Below are positions 1 through 10,800 of a DNA stretch of 64,000 nucleotides, one piece after another. Under the pieces are notes generated by a model. That model worked only from the letters and a program-made list of their open reading frames with translations. It was not told the origin of the DNA and did not search any database. The stretch is from Methanofollis fontis. Its GTDB lineage: Archaea > Halobacteriota > Methanomicrobia > Methanomicrobiales > Methanofollaceae. The position numbers were made by a program, and so were the translations under genes. Each line of letters opens with the position of its first letter. Within the stretch, counting starts at the first letter, position 1. The stretch covers positions 186,001-250,000 of the forward strand of contig NZ_PGCL01000003.1 in assembly GCF_004297185.1 (NCBI RefSeq). Reading direction: 5' to 3'.

Positions 1-1571
1 TGCTCGTGGACGATCCTGCCGGGTATACGATCCTGGAGGAGAGCGACAAGGATGTTACTCTTATTCACCAACGTTCAAGGAAATGCTTTGAGGAGTTCAG
101 GGCCCTTCAGCATGGCATATTGGACGGCCTGGATGATCCCGGCGTCCGTGGATTCCTTGCTTTTCTGGATGGGTGGAATCCGGAAGAGTTCCTGATAAAT
201 CCAACGACCGGACAGTATAAAGATGACCTTCTCGCCGGTGGCAACTGTGTATTTGAATGCAACGGGGATTTTCTCCATCGGAAAGGTGCGGTAAGAAACG
301 CCTGGGAAACTTACTCTCAGAATGAGGCTGGCGATGCATTTGTTGCCCAGTGTCTGGTGACCGGAGAGGTGGAGCCGGTTTCTCGGGTCCATCAAAAAAT
401 AAAGGGTGTTGTCGGGGCTCAGTCGGCAGGGGCTTCTCTTGTCGGCTTCAACAACGATGCATTCCTCTCGTATGGGAAAAAACAAAGTTTTAATTCTCCC
501 ATCAGCGAATCGTCGATGTTCAAGTACACGACTGCCCTGAATCACCTTCTTGCAGGCCAGAGCAACAGGATTCGTATTGCCGATGCGACAGTGGTTTTCT
601 GGGCCGAGACAGGTGAAAAATCCTGTGAAGATCTTGTGAGGTTCTTTTTTGATCCTCAGGAGGCAGAGAAGAATGAAGGTCATGAGGCCGAGGATTCTCG
701 GATACAAGACACAGGGGCGATCAAGCAGATTGGAGATATTCTCACCAAAGTCCGCTCCGGCACAAAAATAAATCAAGAGGACGTCGGGACGGACCCTGAG
801 ACGAATTTCTATATCCTAGGATTGTCTCCGAACAATGCACGGCTTGCCGTCCGCTTCTGGTATGTCGACACAGTTAGGGATCTGATCGCAAAGGTTGCCC
901 GCCACCATCTGGACATGGAGATCGTCCGGGACGATTCTGGTCCGAGATATGTCTCAATCTACCGCCTGTTGAATGAAACTGTCCCTCAGAGTTCTGACAA
1001 AAAAGCGGTTTCACCACTTCTTGGCGGTCTGATTATGCGGTCTATCCTGACTGGGAGCACCTACCCCATGCCGTTGTACAGCGCAATCCTGAGCCGTGTG
1101 AAGGTCGAGGGGTCGATCAACTATGTCCGGGCTGGAATCATCAAAGCCTATCTGCTCAGATTGAGCAGATCAGGATTAACGAATCTCAAAGAGGAAGTGA
1201 TTACCATGAGTCTAAACGAAGAAAGTTCAAACGTGCCGTATCGCCTTGGAAGGTTGTTTGCCGTTCTTGAGAAGGTACAGAGTGATACGAACAGAGAGAT
1301 GAAGAGCACCATTAACAGCAAGTACTTCAGCAGTGCTTCATCGACTCCCGCTGTAGTATTTCCAGTTCTGTTAAAACTTGCACAGCACCACATCGCCAAG
1401 TCTGACTGGGGGTTCAAATCCAGTCAGTCGATTGAACAGATTCTCGCTGGCGTGGATGAGTTTCCCGCGTACCTGAATCTTGAAGATCAGGGCATGTTCA
1501 TGCTTGGCTACTATCATCAGCGGAAGGCGTTTTACAAGAAGAAAGAGGCCGTTTCAAGTGAGGAGGCGTAA
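1..1571 (+). CDS. cas8c: Type I-C Cascade large subunit Cas8c (Csd1), 5'-truncated by window
   Basis: Large subunit of the type I-C interference complex, which helps recognise the PAM and recruit Cas3. The visible 521 residues contain the Csd1 signature stretch: LVTGE, then a PKIKG-like HQKIKG, then GAQSAGASLVGFNNDAF and the YTTALNHLL segment. The frame is open to the left edge. The GTG at position 6 is only the first start-like codon in view, and family members are usually somewhat longer, so the true start lies outside the window. The stop at 1571 is two bases from the cas7 ATG, so the two are translationally linked. In type I-C loci cas3 and cas5c normally precede this gene, and they are expected just left of the window. 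Confidence 0.93.
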   Translation, partial: LVDDPAGYTILEESDKDVTLIHQRSRKCFEEFRALQHGILDGLDDPGVRGFLAFLDGWNPEEFLINPTTGQYKDDLLAGGNCVFECNGDFLHRKGAVRNAWETYSQNEAGDAFVAQCLVTGEVEPVSRVHQKIKGVVGAQSAGASLVGFNNDAFLSYGKKQSFNSPISESSMFKYTTALNHLLAGQSNRIRIADATVVFWAETGEKSCEDLVRFFFDPQEAEKNEGHEAEDSRIQDTGAIKQIGDILTKVRSGTKINQEDVGTDPETNFYILGLSPNNARLAVRFWYVDTVRDLIAKVARHHLDMEIVRDDSGPRYVSIYRLLNETVPQSSDKKAVSPLLGGLIMRSILTGSTYPMPLYSAILSRVKVEGSINYVRAGIIKAYLLRLSRSGLTNLKEEVITMSLNEESSNVPYRLGRLFAVLEKVQSDTNREMKSTINSKYFSSASSTPAVVFPVLLKLAQHHIAKSDWGFKSSQSIEQILAGVDEFPAYLNLEDQGMFMLGYYHQRKAFYKKKEAVSSEEA

Positions 1572-1573
1572 TT

Positions 1574-2425
1574 ATGAGTGAAATTGTCAAGAATAGGTAC
1601 GAATTTGTGTTGTTGTTCGATGTCGAAAACGGAAATCCGAATGGCGATCCCGATATGGGGAATATGCCCAGGGTCGATCCGCAGACCGGTCATGGCATCG
1701 TCACCGATGTTTGCCTCAAGAGAAAGATCAGGGATTATGTTGACCTTGTAAAAGGCGGAGAAGCAGGTTACGATATCTACGTCAAGTCCGGTGTCGTCCT
1801 CAATGATCAGAACAAGAAAGCCTATGATTATCTTGGGATAAAACCAGACTCGAAGAAACCGAAGGATGACGAACTGACGAAGTTCATGTGCCAGAATTTC
1901 TTTGACATCCGGGCCTTCGGTGCTGTGATGACGACGGAGGTCAACTGTGGGCAGGTCAGAGGGCCTGTGCAGTTCGGTTTTGCCCGCAGTGCGGATCCGA
2001 TCTTCCAGCAGGAAGTAACGGTCACCCGTTGTGCCGTCACAAACGAGAGAGACGCTGAAAAAGGCCAGACGATGGGCAAAAAACAGATTGTGCCCTATGG
2101 CCTGTATCGTGCCGAAGGATACATCTCAGCGCATCTGGCGAAAAAGACCACTGGATTTAACGAGGACGATCTGAACCTGCTCTGGGATAGCCTGATCAAT
2201 ATGTTTGAGCACGACCATTCGGCGGCCCGGGGGAAAATGTCAGCACGGAAACTGATCGTGTTCAAGCATGACAGCGAACTCGGCAACTGTCAGTCTCACG
2301 TCCTCTTTGACTGCGTAAAGGTGGAACGCCTATCCCGTGATCTCCCTCCTCGCTCTTTTGCAGATTACACAGTCACCATCTTTGACGACATCCCGAAGGG
2401 CGTTGAGATGATTGAAAAATTATGA
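1574..2425 (+). CDS. cas7: Type I-C Cascade backbone protein Cas7c (Csd2)
   Basis: Backbone subunit that polymerises along the crRNA in the type I-C complex; 283 residues, normal for the family. The N-terminal RAMP strand FVLLFDVENGNPNGDPD, followed by MPRVDPQTGHGIVTDVCLKRKIRDYV, is the hallmark of Cas7c/Csh2-type proteins. A GAGGAGG ribosome-binding site at the end of cas8c (about 1560-1566) sits 7-8 bases before the ATG. The stop codon overlaps the cas4 start by four bases (ATGA), so cas8c, cas7 and cas4 are one transcript. Confidence 0.95.
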   Translation: MSEIVKNRYEFVLLFDVENGNPNGDPDMGNMPRVDPQTGHGIVTDVCLKRKIRDYVDLVKGGEAGYDIYVKSGVVLNDQNKKAYDYLGIKPDSKKPKDDELTKFMCQNFFDIRAFGAVMTTEVNCGQVRGPVQFGFARSADPIFQQEVTVTRCAVTNERDAEKGQTMGKKQIVPYGLYRAEGYISAHLAKKTTGFNEDDLNLLWDSLINMFEHDHSAARGKMSARKLIVFKHDSELGNCQSHVLFDCVKVERLSRDLPPRSFADYTVTIFDDIPKGVEMIEKL

Positions 2426-3108
2426 CCGAAAAAAGATATGCCGAAGACGAGTTGCTCTCGTTGTCCGGCATACAACATTTTCGATTTTGTAAGCGTCAAT
2501 GGGCCTTGATTCATATCGAGCGCCAGTGGGAGGATAATCTTCGGACGACAGAAGGCCATTTTCTTCATGAGCGTGTGGATGATCCGTTCCTGAGAGAAAG
2601 CAGAGGCGATGTTATGATATCGAGAGCTTTTCCGCTGGTATCATATCGTCTTGGCCTGTATGGCGTGGCTGATGTTGTTGAGTACGTCCGTTCGGAGAAC
2701 GGTGTTTCTCTTCCGGGCTGCGACGGTTTATGGAAAATGCATCCTGTAGAATACAAAAGGGGCAAACCGAAGATTGATGAGCGCGATGAAGTGCAGCTCT
2801 GTGCTCAGGTGATGTGCCTTGAAGAGATGTTCGATGTACACATATCCTCCGCCGACTTTTATTATAATGAAATTCGGAGAAGAATTCATCTTAAAATAAC
2901 GGAAGAATTGAGAGATCTTGTGATCTCTTTGGCTGGTGAAATGCATGACCTCTTTAAGAAGGGAATCACCCCTCCGGCTGAAAGATCTCAGAATTGCAGA
3001 TTCTGTTCTCTTGTTGATGTTTGTGTCCCAAAACTGACGAAAAAATCAGTTTCTGCCCGTAAATATGTCACCAAACATGTGAGCGATGCATGTGTAGGTG
3101 ATCTCTAA
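2422..3108 (+). CDS. cas4: CRISPR-associated exonuclease Cas4
   Basis: RecB-family nuclease of the adaptation module that trims prespacers and helps select those with a PAM; 228 residues. Visible motifs are an N-terminal FRFCKRQW with the first Fe-S cysteine, HERVDD, the RecB core GVADVVEY followed by PVEYKRGKP (the E-x-K catalytic motif), a Q-containing helix QLCAQVMCLEEM, and the C-terminal cysteine cluster CRFCSLVDVC. Together these give the four cysteines of a 4Fe-4S cluster. The gene overlaps cas7 by four bases. It is followed by a T6 tract and a separate AT-rich promoter-like stretch before cas1. Confidence 0.94.
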   Translation: MTEKRYAEDELLSLSGIQHFRFCKRQWALIHIERQWEDNLRTTEGHFLHERVDDPFLRESRGDVMISRAFPLVSYRLGLYGVADVVEYVRSENGVSLPGCDGLWKMHPVEYKRGKPKIDERDEVQLCAQVMCLEEMFDVHISSADFYYNEIRRRIHLKITEELRDLVISLAGEMHDLFKKGITPPAERSQNCRFCSLVDVCVPKLTKKSVSARKYVTKHVSDACVGDL

Positions 3109-3116
3109 AATTCTCG

Positions 3117-3122
3117 TTTTTT
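3117..3122 (+). terminator. T6 tract after cas4
   Basis: A run of six T nine bases past the cas4 stop codon. Archaeal RNA polymerase terminates at T-runs without needing a hairpin, so some transcripts of the cas8c-cas7-cas4 unit may end here. It is short and read-through is likely. Confidence 0.4.
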
Positions 3123-3129
3123 CCAGAAG

Positions 3130-3141
3130 AATTTATATTTT
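3130..3141 (+). promoter_or_regulatory. TATA-like element upstream of cas1
   Basis: The sequence AATTTATATTTTTG lies about 40 bases before the cas1 ATG in an otherwise GC-richer operon. This spacing would place a start site around 3160, giving cas1-cas2 a short leader and an independent promoter. Basis: archaeal TATA-box position and composition only. Confidence 0.45.
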
Positions 3142-3176
3142 TGAAGTTGTATTTTTAGTTTAAGGGCTTTCCATCT

Positions 3177-4208
3177 ATGAAAAAATTACTGAACACATTA
3201 TATGTCACAACTCCCGAATCATATCTTCTCCGAGAGGGGGAGAATGTTGTCATTAAAATAAACAATGTTGAAAAATTTCGTATTCCGATACATAATCTTG
3301 AGGGTATAGTCTGTTTTGGCTATATGGGGGCCAGCCCTCAGTTGATGCGACTGTGTACTGACAATAATGTTGGCCTCTCATTTTTGACGCCGCATGGAAA
3401 ATTCCTGGGGCGCGTTCATGGACGAATCCGGGGCAATGTGCTCTTGCGGCGTACTCAGTATCGAAAAGCTGACAATGAAGAGGAGTCACTGGATCTCGCC
3501 AGATGTTTCATCATAGGGAAAATCGTCAACTGCAGGACGGTTCTTGGAAGAAGCATTCGTGACCATGGTGATGTGATTGATCTCGATAAAATTCGTTTCA
3601 TCGACTCTTTACTGATTGAAAATCTCCAGAGCATTGATTCCTGTTTAAATTCGGATTCGCTTCGCGGTATCGAAGGGAATTGTGCAAGATTTTACTTTGG
3701 CGTACTGGACGAGTTGATTCTCAAGCAGAAGGACGATTTTTTCATCACTCAGAGGAATCGGAGACCTCCGCTTGACAACATGAATGCGTTGCTGTCTTTT
3801 TTGTATACGTTGCTCGCCCATGATGTTGAGTCGGCATTAGAAACTGTCGGGCTTGATCCGTATGTTGGATTTTTCCACACCGATCGTCCTGGAAGGCCAA
3901 GCCTTGCACTTGATATGATGGAGGAACTCCGTCCATTCATGGCCGATCGCCTTGCATTGAATATGGTCAACCTCAGGCAGATCTGTGGTAAAGATTTCTT
4001 CCGGAAGGAAAATGGCGGTGTTATCATGACTGATGACGGAAGGAAAGAAATCCTGGCAGCCTGGCAAAAGAGAAAACAGGATAAGATTACTCATCCCTAT
4101 TTAAATGAGAAGATATCAGTTGGATTGCTTCCGTATGTGCAGGCGATGTTGCTGGCGCGGTATCTGCGGGGAGATATTGATGGGTACCCGCCATTTTTTA
4201 TGAATTGA
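3177..4208 (+). CDS. cas1: CRISPR integrase Cas1 (type I-C)
   Basis: Metal-dependent integrase that, with Cas2, inserts new spacers at the leader end of the array; 343 residues, typical of Cas1c. It begins with the family-typical MKKLLNTLYVTTPESYLL and an N-terminal beta domain ending at VGLSFLTPHGKFLGRV. The catalytic residues are visible: the glutamate in SLRGIEGNCARFYF, the histidine in GFFHTDRPGRPSLALD, and the aspartate at the end of that motif. It lies in an adaptation unit with cas2, which follows almost immediately. It is separated from cas4 by 68 bases containing a T-tract and a TATA-like box. Confidence 0.96.
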   Translation: MKKLLNTLYVTTPESYLLREGENVVIKINNVEKFRIPIHNLEGIVCFGYMGASPQLMRLCTDNNVGLSFLTPHGKFLGRVHGRIRGNVLLRRTQYRKADNEEESLDLARCFIIGKIVNCRTVLGRSIRDHGDVIDLDKIRFIDSLLIENLQSIDSCLNSDSLRGIEGNCARFYFGVLDELILKQKDDFFITQRNRRPPLDNMNALLSFLYTLLAHDVESALETVGLDPYVGFFHTDRPGRPSLALDMMEELRPFMADRLALNMVNLRQICGKDFFRKENGGVIMTDDGRKEILAAWQKRKQDKITHPYLNEKISVGLLPYVQAMLLARYLRGDIDGYPPFFMN

Positions 4209-4218
4209 GGTGTTTGAA

Positions 4219-4509
4219 GTGATGGTACTGGTAACGTACGATGTGAGCACGGAATCGGACGGTGGGAAAAGCAGACTGAGAAAGGTGGCGAAAGAATGCG
4301 TGAATTACGGACAGAGGGTGCAGAACTCCGTTTTTGAATGCCTCGTTGATCCGGCTCAGTTTGCGCAACTTAAACATTCTTTATGCAATATGATCGATGA
4401 GGAAAAAGATAGTCTCAGATTTTATTATCTGGGTAAAAACTGGAAAAATCGCGTGGAGCACTTTGGTGCTAAAAAAGGCTACGATCCCGAAGGTTTATTA
4501 GTGATGTAG
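4219..4509 (+). CDS. cas2: CRISPR adaptation protein Cas2 (type I-C)
   Basis: Small ferredoxin-fold protein that bridges two Cas1 dimers in the spacer integration complex. The first strand MVLVTYDVST carries the conserved aspartate, and GQRVQNSVFECLVD is the typical second element. An in-frame GTG at 4210 gives 99 residues. However, a GAGGTG at 4207-4212 is well spaced for the GTG/ATG pair at 4219/4222, and the family usually begins MMVLVTYDVS, so 4219 is preferred (96 residues). It follows cas1 by about ten bases, and the CRISPR leader begins right after its stop. Confidence 0.92.
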   Translation: MMVLVTYDVSTESDGGKSRLRKVAKECVNYGQRVQNSVFECLVDPAQFAQLKHSLCNMIDEEKDSLRFYYLGKNWKNRVEHFGAKKGYDPEGLLVM

Positions 4510-4803
4510 TTTCTGCGAACCTGTAGTGAACATAGTTTCTCTGGGGGGTTCGCAGGGGAAATCAAGATGTCATATTTATAGTTTTGGTGAATTTGTCTTA
4601 GTAGCCTTCAGAATCGAAAACTTCCAAAAAAATCTGTTTTACCTGGAAAGATGGACCAGAGTAATTCGAAGTTTTGGGAATAACCCCATTTATCCGATGA
4701 TATCCGAAAATAATATCTATCATTCGGCAAAATAGATGCCATTTGTCTATGTTCTATGCTGAGTCTTTCAAATAAGTCGAAGCATGATCTGGATGAATTT
4801 GCG
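4510..4803 (+). promoter_or_regulatory. CRISPR leader
   Basis: About 290 bases between cas2 and the first repeat with no credible gene. The stretch is clearly AT-richer than the array (for example TATTTATAG near 4573 and AAAATAATATC near 4708) and runs straight into the first perfect repeat. Its position next to cas1-cas2, and the decay of repeats at the opposite end, mark this as the leader that carries the array promoter and the spacer integration site. A 69-codon ORF at 4526-4735 within it has no recognisable features. Confidence 0.75.
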
Positions 4804-7800
4804 GTCACACCCCACGCGGGTGTGTGGATTGAAATTTGCGCAAAAGACCCTTGCGGGAAAATCTGAGGTCACACCCCACGCGGGTGTGTGGATTGAAATG
4901 CTTCTGCTACGCCGTTCGGCGCGCTCGCTAATGCGGTCACACCCCACGCGGGTGTGTGGATTGAAATACGGTATCTATTTTAGACAGTAACGCTATACGG
5001 TGGTCACACCCCACGCGGGTGTGTGGATTGAAATCCAAACAGGATTAACCACTCCACCTTTTTTTGAGGTCACACCCCACGCGGGTGTGTGGATTGAAAT
5101 TTTCAAAGTAGTGGATGTTTTGCTGTCTCCCGAAAGTCACACCCCACGCGGGTGTGTGGATTGAAATCAGCACCAAGCGGATGGTCGGGCGGAAAATACA
5201 CGTCACACCCCACGCGGGTGTGTGGATTGAAATTTGATCCATCAATAGGAAACGGTTTGTTGCACTGTGTCACACCCCACGCGGGTGTGTGGATTGAAAT
5301 TTTTCCCAATCGGAGCCCAAATACCCCCATTAATTGTCACACCCCACGCGGGTGTGTGGATTGAAATTAACGAATCCCCTATCATGTATTCAATCGAAAC
5401 ACGTCACACCCCACGCGGGTGTGTGGATTGAAATGATTCTGATATGGGTTTTTGGCGATCTGGTATCTGTCACACCCCACGCGGGTGTGTGGATTGAAAT
5501 TGCCATCCACCTTCACACCCAGGGAGCCGCACCGTCACACCCCACGCGGGTGTGTGGATTGAAATAGATCATGTGCGGACCTATGGCTTATTGCAGAGGT
5601 CACACCCCACGCGGGTGTGTGGATTGAAATATAATAATGGTGTTGCGCAACTCATAGGTTGTGCGGTCACACCCCACGCGGGTGTGTGGATTGAAATCCC
5701 TGGGGGCGGTCGTAATGGCGGCCCTCTCCCCGTCACACCCCACGCGGGTGTGTGGATTGAAATGTATTTTCGATGGCCGATGATGTCCAGACCACGGTCA
5801 CACCCCACGCGGGTGTGTGGATTGAAATATGTGATCATGCACGCATGTGCGCACATATACGTCACACCCCACGCGGGTGTGTGGATTGAAATTCCCGTGC
5901 TACTGTGATCTTCATGCCGGGGCGTGGTCACACCCCACGCGGGTGTGTGGATTGAAATCAGATGGTCCAGGGTGGCCCACCCCCCCTCTGAGTCACACCC
6001 CACGCGGGTGTGTGGATTGAAATTCAACCCTTTGTTTATTATGCGGTCGTACTCTTCCTGGTCACACCCCACGCGGGTGTGTGGATTGAAATCCGTGTTG
6101 TCCGGCTACAGCACCCCTGCCTCACCATGTCACACCCCACGCGGGTGTGTGGATTGAAATTTCCACAGAGGACAATCAGCATTCGGGTCGTACCGGTCAC
6201 ACCCCACGCGGGTGTGTGGATTGAAATCACCACGCCAAAAATATGTATCTCGAAATTACGTCACACCCCACGCGGGTGTGTGGATTGAAATCCCGATGTA
6301 TTGCAGGCGCTCAAGGGAGGAGGAAGTCACACCCCACGCGGGTGTGTGGATTGAAATTCGCCGGAGATGTCATCACAACCGATTATGCCAGTCACACCCC
6401 ACGCGGGTGTGTGGATTGAAATTCGTCCAGATTCCCTCTTGCGGCGTCTTTCGATGTCACACCCCACGCGGGTGTGTGGATTGAAATTTCCACAGAGGAC
6501 AATCAGCATTCGGGTCGTACCGTCACACCCCACGCGGGTGTGTGGATTGAAATAGCCTCGGCGATGGCGTGCCAGATGGCCGCAACGGTCACACCCCACG
6601 CGGGTGTGTGGATTGAAATACCAGGGAGGTGATCCGGGAATGCTTGAACGCCGTCACACCCCACGCGGGTGTGTGGATTGAAATTGATATATCTGGGAGA
6701 CCACATCATCAGAAAGAGGTCACACCCCACGCGGGTGTGTGGATTGAAATTGGGAACTCCTCGATCCGGCACATCTGAAAGTCGTCACACCCCACGCGGG
6801 TGTGTGGATTGAAATACGGCGGCGGGCATAATATCAATAGCGTCGGTGGTCACACCCCACGCGGGTGTGTGGATTGAAATGGAACACCGGAGGATGACCG
6901 TGCCGCGGGGAGGTCACACCCCACGCGGGTGTGTGGATTGAAATTCTCAGAGGGGGGGTGGGCCACCCTGGACCATCGTCACACCCCACGCGGGTGTGTG
7001 GATTGAAATGATTCCGGCGATGGTGAGGCAGGGGTGCTGTAGCCGTCACACCCCACGCGGGTGTGTGGATTGAAATCTCCATACTGTTAAGCGCATACCA
7101 AGCAATATCGTCACACCCCACGCGGGTGTGTGGATTGAAATTCCGGTTTCTGGGGGTCCTCGACCCGCGAGAGGTCACACCCCACGCGGGTGTGTGGATT
7201 GAAATATTTATCCATCCCCGAAGAGGCCGCGCAGCTGCGGTCACACCCCACGCGGGTGTGTGGATTGAAATCGGTGGGGGGTCTCCCGCTACGGGGACCG
7301 CACCGCGTCACACCCCACGCGGGTGTGTGGATTGAAATAGAAGACGTTCGACCTCTTGGTGAGGTCGGGGATGTCACACCCCACGCGGGTGTGTGGATTG
7401 AAATTCGTGCCGTCGTCTGCTATCTGTGTGACCTCGACAGTCACACCCCACGCGGGTGTGTGGATTGAAATTCTTCGCCCATGGCAACGGCGCAGGCTGG
7501 CAACGTCACACCCCACGCGGGTGTGTGGATTGAAATACCCTTGATGGGGCTTACGAAGCGGTCTCTGGTAATGTCACACCCCACGCGGGTGTGTGGATTG
7601 AAATTCCTCACCGTGGATGCCGCCAGGGCCGAAACTACGTCACACCCCACGCGGGTGTGTGGATTGAAATTGGCCCCGGCGGCATCCGCCGAGGTCGTCA
7701 CCCTGAGTCACACCCCACGCGGGTGTGTGGATTGAAATAGAGGGGAATACGATGACGACTGTCACATTCGAGTCACACCCCACGCGGGTGTGTGGATTGA

Positions 7801-10800
7801 AATTCAGATAGGATCCTCTCCATCTCAGGATCCAATCGGTCACACCCCACGCGGGTGTGTGGATTGAAATATTGTAATTCATTATTTCTATAAATTTGGC
7901 ACCGTCACACCCCACGCGGGTGTGTGGATTGAAATGAGAGGGGGGCATCTTTCCAGTGACGCTCAGGCTGGGTCACACCCCACGCGGGTGTGTGGATTGA
8001 AATAGAAGTACATCAAGACTCAGAAAGTGATGTGACCGTCACACCCCACGCGGGTGTGTGGATTGAAATCATTCCGGGAGCGGAGCCCATCGACCTCTAT
8101 CCTGTCACACCCCACGCGGGTGTGTGGATTGAAATCTTGCACCTTGTCAGGTTGCTTTCGTCAACCTCGTCACACCCCACGCGGGTGTGTGGATTGAAAT
8201 TACTGGCTGACGGCAGTGTTCGGCCTGCGGTCGAAGTCACACCCCACGCGGGTGTGTGGATTGAAATAGAGAAAGGAGTGCAGGATTTAGGGTTGGGGGA
8301 TGTCACACCCCACGCGGGTGTGTGGATTGAAATACTCCGTATTCGGAGCAAAAGAAACCGAAACGAGGTCACACCCCACGCGGGTGTGTGGATTGAAATG
8401 CTATCAAAATGCTTCTTAAATCCGAAACGGAGGTCACACCCCACGCGGGTGTGTGGATTGAAATGAGAAGCATGATAGGTTCTAACGAATCCCCTATCGT
8501 CACACCCCACGCGGGTGTGTGGATTGAAATTAAAGAGTTTTTGGCGATTGTCGCCAAGAACAATGTCACACCCCACGCGGGTGTGTGGATTGAAATATAG
8601 GCAGGTCGATAAGGTGACTAATGCAGTCTGTCACACCCCACGCGGGTGTGTGGATTGAAATCCAAGCAGGATTAACACTGTCCACCCTTTTTTGAGGTCA
8701 CACCCCACGCGGGTGTGTGGATTGAAATATGCTCTCTTTGGCCACGAAACCGCCAAAGAAGGTCACACCCCACGCGGGTGTGTGGATTGAAATATCCTAC
8801 ACCGTCGGCGAAGGGTTGGTATCGTGGTCACACCCCACGCGGGTGTGTGGATTGAAATCTGGTATCGGCGATCATCGCGGGTGGTGAGTTTGGTCACACC
8901 CCACGCGGGTGTGTGGATTGAAATAAGGCGGCGCTCGACTCCCTCTGGGGCCTGTTCAGTCACACCCCACGCGGGTGTGTGGATTGAAATAGAAGACGTT
9001 CGACCTCTTGGTGAGGTCGGGGATGTCACACCCCACGCGGGTGTGTGGATTGAAATCGGCCAGAGGAAACGGTCATCCTCTGCGCCTCGTCACACCCCAC
9101 GCGGGTGTGTGGATTGAAATAGAGGCGGTCGAGCCGTCTGGATAGGTGCAGGTGGTCACACCCCACGCGGGTGTGTGGATTGAAATAGACCAAACAGAGA
9201 CCGTATGGCCCCATGTTGCCGTCACACCCCACGCGGGTGTGTGGATTGAAATATCGAAAATCGATTGTAGGCAATCCTAGCGTCTGTCACACCCCACGCG
9301 GGTGTGTGGATTGAAATTTCGTTAGTCGGGCTGAAGTCATGGCTGATCTTGTCACACCCCACGCGGGTGTGTGGATTGAAATACATGGGGAGGTTAGTCA
9401 TCGAGGTGACGAAGGGGGTCACACCCCACGCGGGTGTGTGGATTGAAATTGCGCCCGCATGCGCACCGTCGCCGCCGTAGGGGGTCACACCCCACGCGGG
9501 TGTGTGGATTGAAATTTCAAGGGTTTCGGCTACCATTGCATGATGGTCGTCACACCCCACGCGGGTGTGTGGATTGAAATTATCCGAAGTCAAATCAGGC
9601 AATGCCCCGTGGTTGTCACACCCCACGCGGGTGTGTGGATTGAAATTGAAAAGCACGATAATTAACAACCCTATCGAATTAGTCACACCCCACGCGGGTG
9701 TGTGGATTGAAATTCTCTCTGGTTCTCTCGGGTGACTCGATCCTCCGTCACACCCCACGCGGGTGTGTGGATTGAAATTAATATATCCCAAATATTGAAT
9801 TCGCTATCAAAGTCACACCCCACGCGGGTGTGTGGATTGAAATACACCACCTCATCACGGAAAATGGGGTGTGGTGGTCACACCCCACGCGGGTGTGTGG
9901 ATTGAAATCGTACCGCCTCGGTTCTGTTTTCTCGGCGTAGTTGTCACACCCCACGCGGGTGTGTGGATTGAAATACCGTATCCAAAACCGGATATACGGG
10001 GGTCTCCGTCACACCCCACGCGGGTGTGTGGATTGAAATGGATAGAAGTTCATCTATGATTTTTGCCATGTGTCACACCCCACGCGGGTGTGTGGATTGA
10101 AATATTTCCGCATGACTGACGATATGGAGGAATATTATGTCACACCCCACGCGGGTGTGTGGATTGAAATACATCGAACGGTTTCCGGCGCCGGCCAAGC
10201 TGGAGTCACACCCCACGCGGGTGTGTGGATTGAAATCAGATGGTCCAGGGTGGCCCACCCCCCCTCTGAGTCACACCCCACGCGGGTGTGTGGATTGAAA
10301 TGTTTTCAGGTCTATTCAGTGCCTCGCGAACTTTGTCACACCCCACGCGGGTGTGTGGATTGAAATCCATACCGCACCAGGTTTAACGATGACGCCAGGG
10401 GTCACACCCCACGCGGGTGTGTGGATTGAAATGCCTGCAATCGGAGATTTTTCACCGCCTCCAGGAGTCACACCCCACGCGGGTGTGTGGATTGAAATCT
10501 CCGATTTCTTCCCTGACCTTGTGTATGGGGTCACACCCCACGCGGGTGTGTGGATTGAAATAACGATCTCGGGATGGGGGGCTCTCAGGAGGTGCTGTCA
10601 CACCCCACGCGGGTGTGTGGATTGAAATTGGCAGAGGTGCCGGTCCCGGTCCTGGGACTCAGTCACACCCCACGCGGGTGTGTGGATTGAAATTCAATGT
10701 CTTTGTCCTTATGCTCACAACTGTAGTTGTCACACCCCACGCGGGTGTGTGGATTGAAATATAAGTTCCGCAAGACCATTCTTAGTTGTATATTCGTCAC

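Noticed and set aside
4526-4735. 69-codon ORF in the leader
   Set aside because: No family features or ribosome-binding site; it lies wholly in the AT-rich leader.
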